A DNA stretch of 64,000 nucleotides, taken from NCBI GenBank assembly GCA_932294295.1, contig OW028576.1, positions 25,365,227 through 25,429,226 of the forward strand, given 5' to 3'. The DNA is from Alitta virens. Its lineage: Eukaryota; Annelida; Polychaeta; Phyllodocida; Nereididae. Made by a program: the position numbers and the translations under genes. The notes below the pieces were generated by a model. That model had not been told where the DNA came from and ran no database searches. It worked only from the letters and a program-made list of their open reading frames with translations. Shown here piece by piece: positions 58,428-64,000 of the stretch (positions are counted from its first letter, which is position 1; every line of letters begins with the position of its first letter).

Positions 58428-60342
58428 CAACTACTTATCCAAGTTGATCTATCATTATATCATTATTGACGAACAAACTCCAATTTATCCATTGATAGTC
58501 TACTTAATAGCTTGTCACTTAATTTCGTTAAAATGATTATGTATAGTGATAATTAACATGGCATGGCCAATTATCTTATCTTTATTTTGATTTCCTTGTT
58601 TGATAAATGTGCACCCCATATGAAATTAATTGAAAATAACATGTATTCATGGACCCAGATCATTGGCTAAATTGCTTTTTTCTTTACAAAGAGTTATATT
58701 CAAAACTTATTCCATACTTTCCCTGACTGTTTATACAAGTATGCCATTTCTACTATTAAATCAACTGGTAATAGATCCCCTGAATTTATCAGTCACATAT
58801 ACAATTAACCATGGTAGATTGCTAGGTGGCTGTTTGTTCAGGGAGTATCAACTTTTAGATCATATCCTGACATTTCTATTATCCCCTATTATTCCAAGTT
58901 GATGTCGAACTAACCACAACTCTGAAGAAGGCCATGTGAAATGGCAGAAAGATTTGGTATGAGAAAACAATTATTATAATAATTCATATAAAAAGTATAT
59001 AACACGCTATGGATTATCCAGTCAGAATCAAGTCTACATTGCTCATTGAATGATATCTTAACAGTTTTAGTAATTAATTCAACTTTAATTTGTTTAGAAA
59101 AACTCAAATACGCTTGAAATGATACAGTTGTTTATTTTATCTGATAAAGGTGGTGTGGGAAGTTGGGATGCTGAATTAAGATAAAAAATTCAGGTGGAGA
59201 CACTTTCTACCCATTGTCATGCTTAGCCCTGTGGATTGCAATTGGCCTGATGACCATGCATTGTTCCCCCTAGTGGATTGCAATGAACCAATACTGAATA
59301 TGCCAAACAGCCTAGTTAAGGTTATGCAATATCTAATTGTTTAGATGAATTAGTCTAACAATGTAATTGATATTTTTGTTAGAAGGGTAAGCTTTACTTG
59401 CTTATTTGTTAGCATTATTTACTTGTAACCCGTGTTTCTGCAGCATTGGATTTCTTCTAAAAAAAGGTTTGGTTGTACTTGCTATATTTATTCATCAATA
59501 CTTGTATCAGTTTCTATAAAGATAATATATCTGATAAGCTGTCCTTGTTTTTCTTGTCTAATAGTAAAACGCTATCTTACACTACCACCCTTGATCTAGT
59601 TTAAGACACATTATACGCTGTAAATAGGTTTGACAAGAACTGTTTCGTTTTTCCAAGTCCTTCTCTTGGCCATTCCTGCTGAAAGGTCATCAATGCTTTA
59701 ATATTAATGAAGAATAAGGCGTTGGTTATTGGATTTGATTAGTCTCGAAGGTGGGTAATTTTCAGTATTAAGCACTGATATTCAGATTTTTTTGAGGTAT
59801 TACCTTACTCCTACTAGCTATTTTCAGTCTTATGGAAATATGAATTATTTTTATATACAATCTGTTGATTGACCTTTGTGCATTTTTCCAACAAGTTCTA
59901 ACCAGTTATATGGGCTTGATCATAGGGAAGTGTTTTTAGCGTTTCAATTTGTATCATTTAATAAACCACCAGTTTGACATTATTTATACCATTATTTTAA
60001 AGAAAAATCTTGCACATGATTATCATTTGGTGTCAAAGGGTACAGAATCAAATTGTAGTTTTGTGATGTGAATGAACTGAAGTATTTTGGGCACCATTTT
60101 CAAAAGAGATCTTTCATTCACTTACTGAAAAAAACATTAATTCTTGAACTTTCCTGCCTTAATGCATTTTCACCTCTGTGTCATATTGCTACACAGGCTG
60201 TCTTCTTTTGTACAGGTTTAAATAGCAATTCTTGTTATCTAGAATGGGAATTTCCCATGTTCATGGTATCGAAAACGATGCCTTGCTAACAGATATAGTG
60301 CAAAGTTATACTGTAAAATTTCTACAATTACGCGTGTTTGTT
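58428..60342. other. Intergenic DNA right of the ligand gene
   Basis: AT-rich with no supported gene. The 90-codon frame at 58630-58902 has no signal, domain or splice context. The ligand promoter should lie here, but no convincing TATA box is seen upstream of 58427 on the minus strand. Confidence 0.45.
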
Positions 60343-60375
60343 CAGATAGATAGAGATAGATAGATAGATAGATAT
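60343..60375. repeat. (GATA)n microsatellite
   Basis: About eight units of AGAT/GATA, one with an interruption. Confidence 0.9.
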
Positions 60376-60450
60376 GGATAGTACAGCCCTGTAATACAGT
60401 TCTTGTCACTCACAAGGTTTGATTGATGGGGTGTAACAGAAAGGTGTGCT

Positions 60451-60552
60451 GAAAGACAGACAGACAGACAGACAGCTAGACAGCGCGACAGACTGACAGA
60501 CAGACAGACAGACAGATGGACAGCTAGACAGTTAAGACAGACAGACAGACAG
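60451..60552. repeat. (GACA)n microsatellite with CTAGACAG interruptions
   Basis: GACAGACAGACAGACAGCTA and similar units. The interruptions (CAGCTAGACAG, GCGCGACAG) are the reverse complement of those in the tract at 41980-42080, suggesting a shared origin of the two tracts. Confidence 0.9.
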
Positions 60553-60957
60553 ATATGTAATCATAGATCCAGATCTTTTATTTCCTTACTGAGGAACAGG
60601 CCAATGACTTCTCCATACGGTTGCTGATTAATCCTCCCGTAAATGATCAATACACGCACCAACTTTTTAAGAAAGCTAGGCAATTTGAGTAATTAACTAT
60701 GCCTAAATACTAATTTTTAATTCAATAAAACTAGCTCAATAAGTGAATCAGACATATCAGTCTGGTCAAAGTACATGTACCATATCTAGACAGTGATGAA
60801 AAAAATATGAGAGAGATAAGATGTTTTCGAAAATTATTTTGGTCACCAGTTGTACTCTGCTAATATAGTCCCTACTGATAAGATTTAAGTATCCATTATC
60901 AATGGCTTAGTTATCACTATGTCTAATATAATTCTACGCTCAGTGTCAGAACATTTC

Positions 60958-61385
60958 AGAACGAGAATGTAAGCTTTCACATCATGTCATCAATCAACCC
61001 ACTTGATGTTTCATAATCGCCCTTGTTTTATAGTTACTTAATGGTGGCAGAATATCTGCAATATTGTCTAAATTCTTCCATGGAACTTTCCTATTCCCAC
61101 ACTCCTTCAATTGTACAATACAGATCCATTAGAGAGAAAGTATGTTTTTTTCTTATTTTTATTTCAAAAGAGAATGTAAGCTTGCAAAACAACAGGTTTT
61201 CCCACCATGTCATCAATCAACTCACATAATGTCCCTTGTTTTATAGTTACTTAAAAAGTGGTAGAATATCTGTTATATTGCCTAAATTCTTCCATGGAAC
61301 TTTCCTATTCTCACACTTCTTCAATTTTCCACTGAACACAATACAGATCCATTTAAGGAGGAAGTATGTTTTATTTTTTATACTA
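60958..61385. repeat. Diverged ~210-bp tandem duplication
   Basis: Unit one (60958-61165) and unit two (61168-61385) share GAGAATGTAAGCTT, CATGTCATCAATCAAC, CCTTGTTTTATAGTTACTTA and AAATTCTTCCATGGAACTTT in the same order, ending in GAAAGTATGTTTTT-like sequence. The open frames over each unit are repeats of one another and show no domain. Confidence 0.8.
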
Positions 61386-64000
61386 GTCACTGGATTCCAA
61401 TACCAGGACATCACTGTAATAAGTTATCTTAAGGTATCAAGGTCATCTATGTGGCCTTATGGGTCATTCCACATTGGCCAGCTGGGCGCTGTTTCTGAGC
61501 TACTTCTCAGCTGTTTTTTGATTGGTTGGCAAGCCTTATCTCATCATTATGTCTGCATTAGACAGCTGGTCATATCAGCTGGCTACATTTCAGACCCAGT
61601 ATCACTGAGATTGAGGCATTCAAATCTATATATTTTTTTTTTCTTTATCATAGTCAAAGCAGATATATTTTCATTCATTCAGAAATATTCTAATGGCTTG
61701 CACAAGGTTGTTCTATGATATTAGGCTTCTTCAAAAATGAAGCTTAAGCATTGTTTTTTTTTCTTAAGAACTTTATTTGAAGTGTAAAAGTATCTACAGT
61801 ATTGTGATAATATAACATATTTTTATTAACATGGAACTAACAAAAGTAATTTCCAAAAATGGTATTGTAGCACATAAGCTTTAGATAATAGATAACAGAA
61901 ACTATATCCTAAAAATAAAGTTGATAATGACGTACTGACCAGATCTATGTAAGCTTTATCATACTGTAAAGTACAAGTTACATAGTAGATAACATATAAA
62001 TCACTACATGGAAAAGCATGCATATTCTAGAAACTTTTAAAAGCCCCTGGCTAATCAAATGAAACATACAAAATTTTAATCATATGTCAATCTGTGTTAA
62101 AATCCCATGAATGTATAAATAGCATTTTAGTTATTTCCTTATCCGTTGTTGACATATCCACTGAACTTCCCTACATGCAAAATAATAAAATTCATACATA
62201 TATCTGACTTTAACATGCTTTTATGACCAAATAAACAGAGTTATACATACTTTTCAAATTATATGATGAGATAATCTTGAAAAATTGTTATGTTTACATT
62301 GCATGCATTATTACTTTAATTTCCTCAAATCACTACGAGTGTTGAAATTCTCTAATTCTACATTTCTGAAAATCAACCATAATCATGCAGCGATTCATGC
62401 TTCTATCATGTATCACAAATATATTTACAACAGTTGGCATCACAAAAATTAAAAACATCTATCTTACACCAATCCCTAATATTTCTGAAATCAATCCCAT
62501 ATTTGCTTCAATAACATCATAGATGCAGAAAGTGATGGCAAATTAAATGAAAACAGCTTTTGATTCGGGTCTTGAAATAAAAATTTCTTTAGCTTTTAGG
62601 AAATGAAATCTGTACAGCTCACGTATTAAATATATATATATAAACTTAAAGTTATGCTGCTGCCCTGATCTCATAAAATTCCTAAACCTCCTGCAAATAT
62701 GGATTAACTTCCAGAAATATATCATAAAAACGTGCATGTATATATTCAAAGATTAACATATTGAAATACATAATTACGTTTTCTTAAATACTAAATGATA
62801 AATATTGATAATGATTGGATTACAAACCTTCACTACAAAAAAATTAATATAAATGAAAATTTTGCACATTTGAGGCAAAATCAAACTACTGCTGACATAC
62901 TAATCATATATTTTTGTCAAATTGTTCGTAATACATTAAGGTGCAACAGGCATCAGCTGGTTATTTAATCATTGAATTACACAGAATACCAATTAATCCT
63001 AGATATGGCTGCATCACTACACTCAGATTCTCTGTAGAAGACTTCTAATTGATACAAAGACTAGGTGGAGTAATTAAGGTCATCATTATTCATATTTTGA
63101 ATGTTTAAATTGACTGGCTGACAGGTGAAACTAGCAGTAATGTTGGATTAAAAAGATAGATCATAATAAAATATTAAAGTGTATTATGTAGTTTTACATA
63201 CATCAGATATTCTGTACATTGTTGAAATTAATGTGCAGCCACACCAAAAATTCTACCAAAATTATAAAATTATGCCACAGCTTAAAGGCTATCCAATATG
63301 TTTATAGGTAAGCAGTCAAATGTTACTCATTCCTGGGAATGTCAATGACCTTTTGGGTTTAAACGTCATTAACTTCAATTACCCCACAACAACCCCCCCC
63401 CCCCATCAACTAATTAGCTTTGATGTGACTGCAATTATCGAGGTAGTACACAAATTAAAATATAAAACTAATTAGACATGCAGTACATAATGAAAATAAT
63501 CAAGCAGTCAAACCACAAACTATTCAGACACTTTCAAATTCTATATCAGTTTACCCTGATACTAATGTATTATAATTATTGACAGTATTATCCCATATCA
63601 AGGTGCATTTTTCCCTTATACTGGTTTTTTGCCTGGCAGATATATGAAGGGAAAATTAGCAGTATACTGGCATGTACTGGAATTGACCAATAAGAGGACA
63701 GAACTATCTTAAAGAAAACAAACATCATCAACAAAATCATGCATACAGAAGTTTCAGGCAGTTTAGTTATTTAATGAAAGGGTGTATGACATTCTTAGTA
63801 ACCCAAACTTTATTATATTTTTAGAAAAGTTAATCTTATTCATGACCAAGACCAGAAAATGTGCGTTTTTATCTGTATTTTAACTGACATAAGCAATTGG
63901 AGGTGTGGCCAGGATGTAGCTTACTATACAGTTGCCCATAGCAACTGTAGACATAGAAGACAGTCAACTGATTTCTTGACATTCTCTGAGTCACATTTGC
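61386..64000. other. Gene-poor AT-rich DNA
   Basis: No coding, RNA or mobile feature is supported. A 12-base C run at 63393-63404 is the only simple repeat of note. Confidence 0.5.

Overview
The window is animal nuclear DNA. It is AT-rich, genes are split by GT-AG introns, polyadenylation signals are AATAAA, and the families present (Notch-ligand-like EGF proteins, an SLC43 transporter, Tc1/mariner, several non-LTR retrotransposons, tRNA-derived SINEs) are metazoan. The overall look suggests a marine invertebrate; the sequence alone does not fix the phylum. All gene models below were built by hand from splice sites, reading phase and comparison of paralogs inside the window.

Left part (1-18.9 kb): the 3' half of a plus-strand Notch-ligand-like membrane protein gene (EGF, transmembrane and tyrosine-rich tail exons, 331-3073); a repeat-rich spacer; a complete small gene for a secreted cysteine-rich protein with an internal repeat (8433-9436); then a minus-strand MNNL-DSL-EGF-transmembrane gene (17855-10456) that carries two LINE insertions, a decayed second DSL exon, a stop codon and a lost splice acceptor, and therefore looks like a pseudogene.

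Centre (18,949-56,198): a direct tandem segmental duplication. Copy A is 18,949-35,423 and copy B is 35,424-56,198. Each contains a complete, intact plus-strand SLC43-type transporter gene (532 and 541 residues, same ten coding exons) and the 3' exons of a minus-strand Notch-ligand-like gene. The right breakpoint cuts an EGF exon, so copy A of the ligand has no 5' half, while the copy B ligand continues to its signal-peptide exon at 58,427. Because the copies align, each acts as an empty-site control for the other: Tc1/mariner, a hAT-like MITE, a 3.06-kb foldback element with TAA target duplication, a SINE and an unclassified 530-bp insert are specific to B; a 5'-truncated LINE, a 133-bp TA-flanked MITE, a 194-bp segment and a 136-bp tandem duplication are specific to A.

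Right part (56.2-64 kb): the 5' exons of the ligand gene, which has two frameshifts in its MNNL exon and a 99-nt in-frame deletion that removes nearly all of the DSL domain, followed by gene-poor DNA with microsatellites and one short tandem duplication. The main biological story is a fast-changing family of short Notch-ligand-like receptors with tyrosine-motif tails, duplicated together with an SLC43 transporter, in a region of heavy transposon activity.
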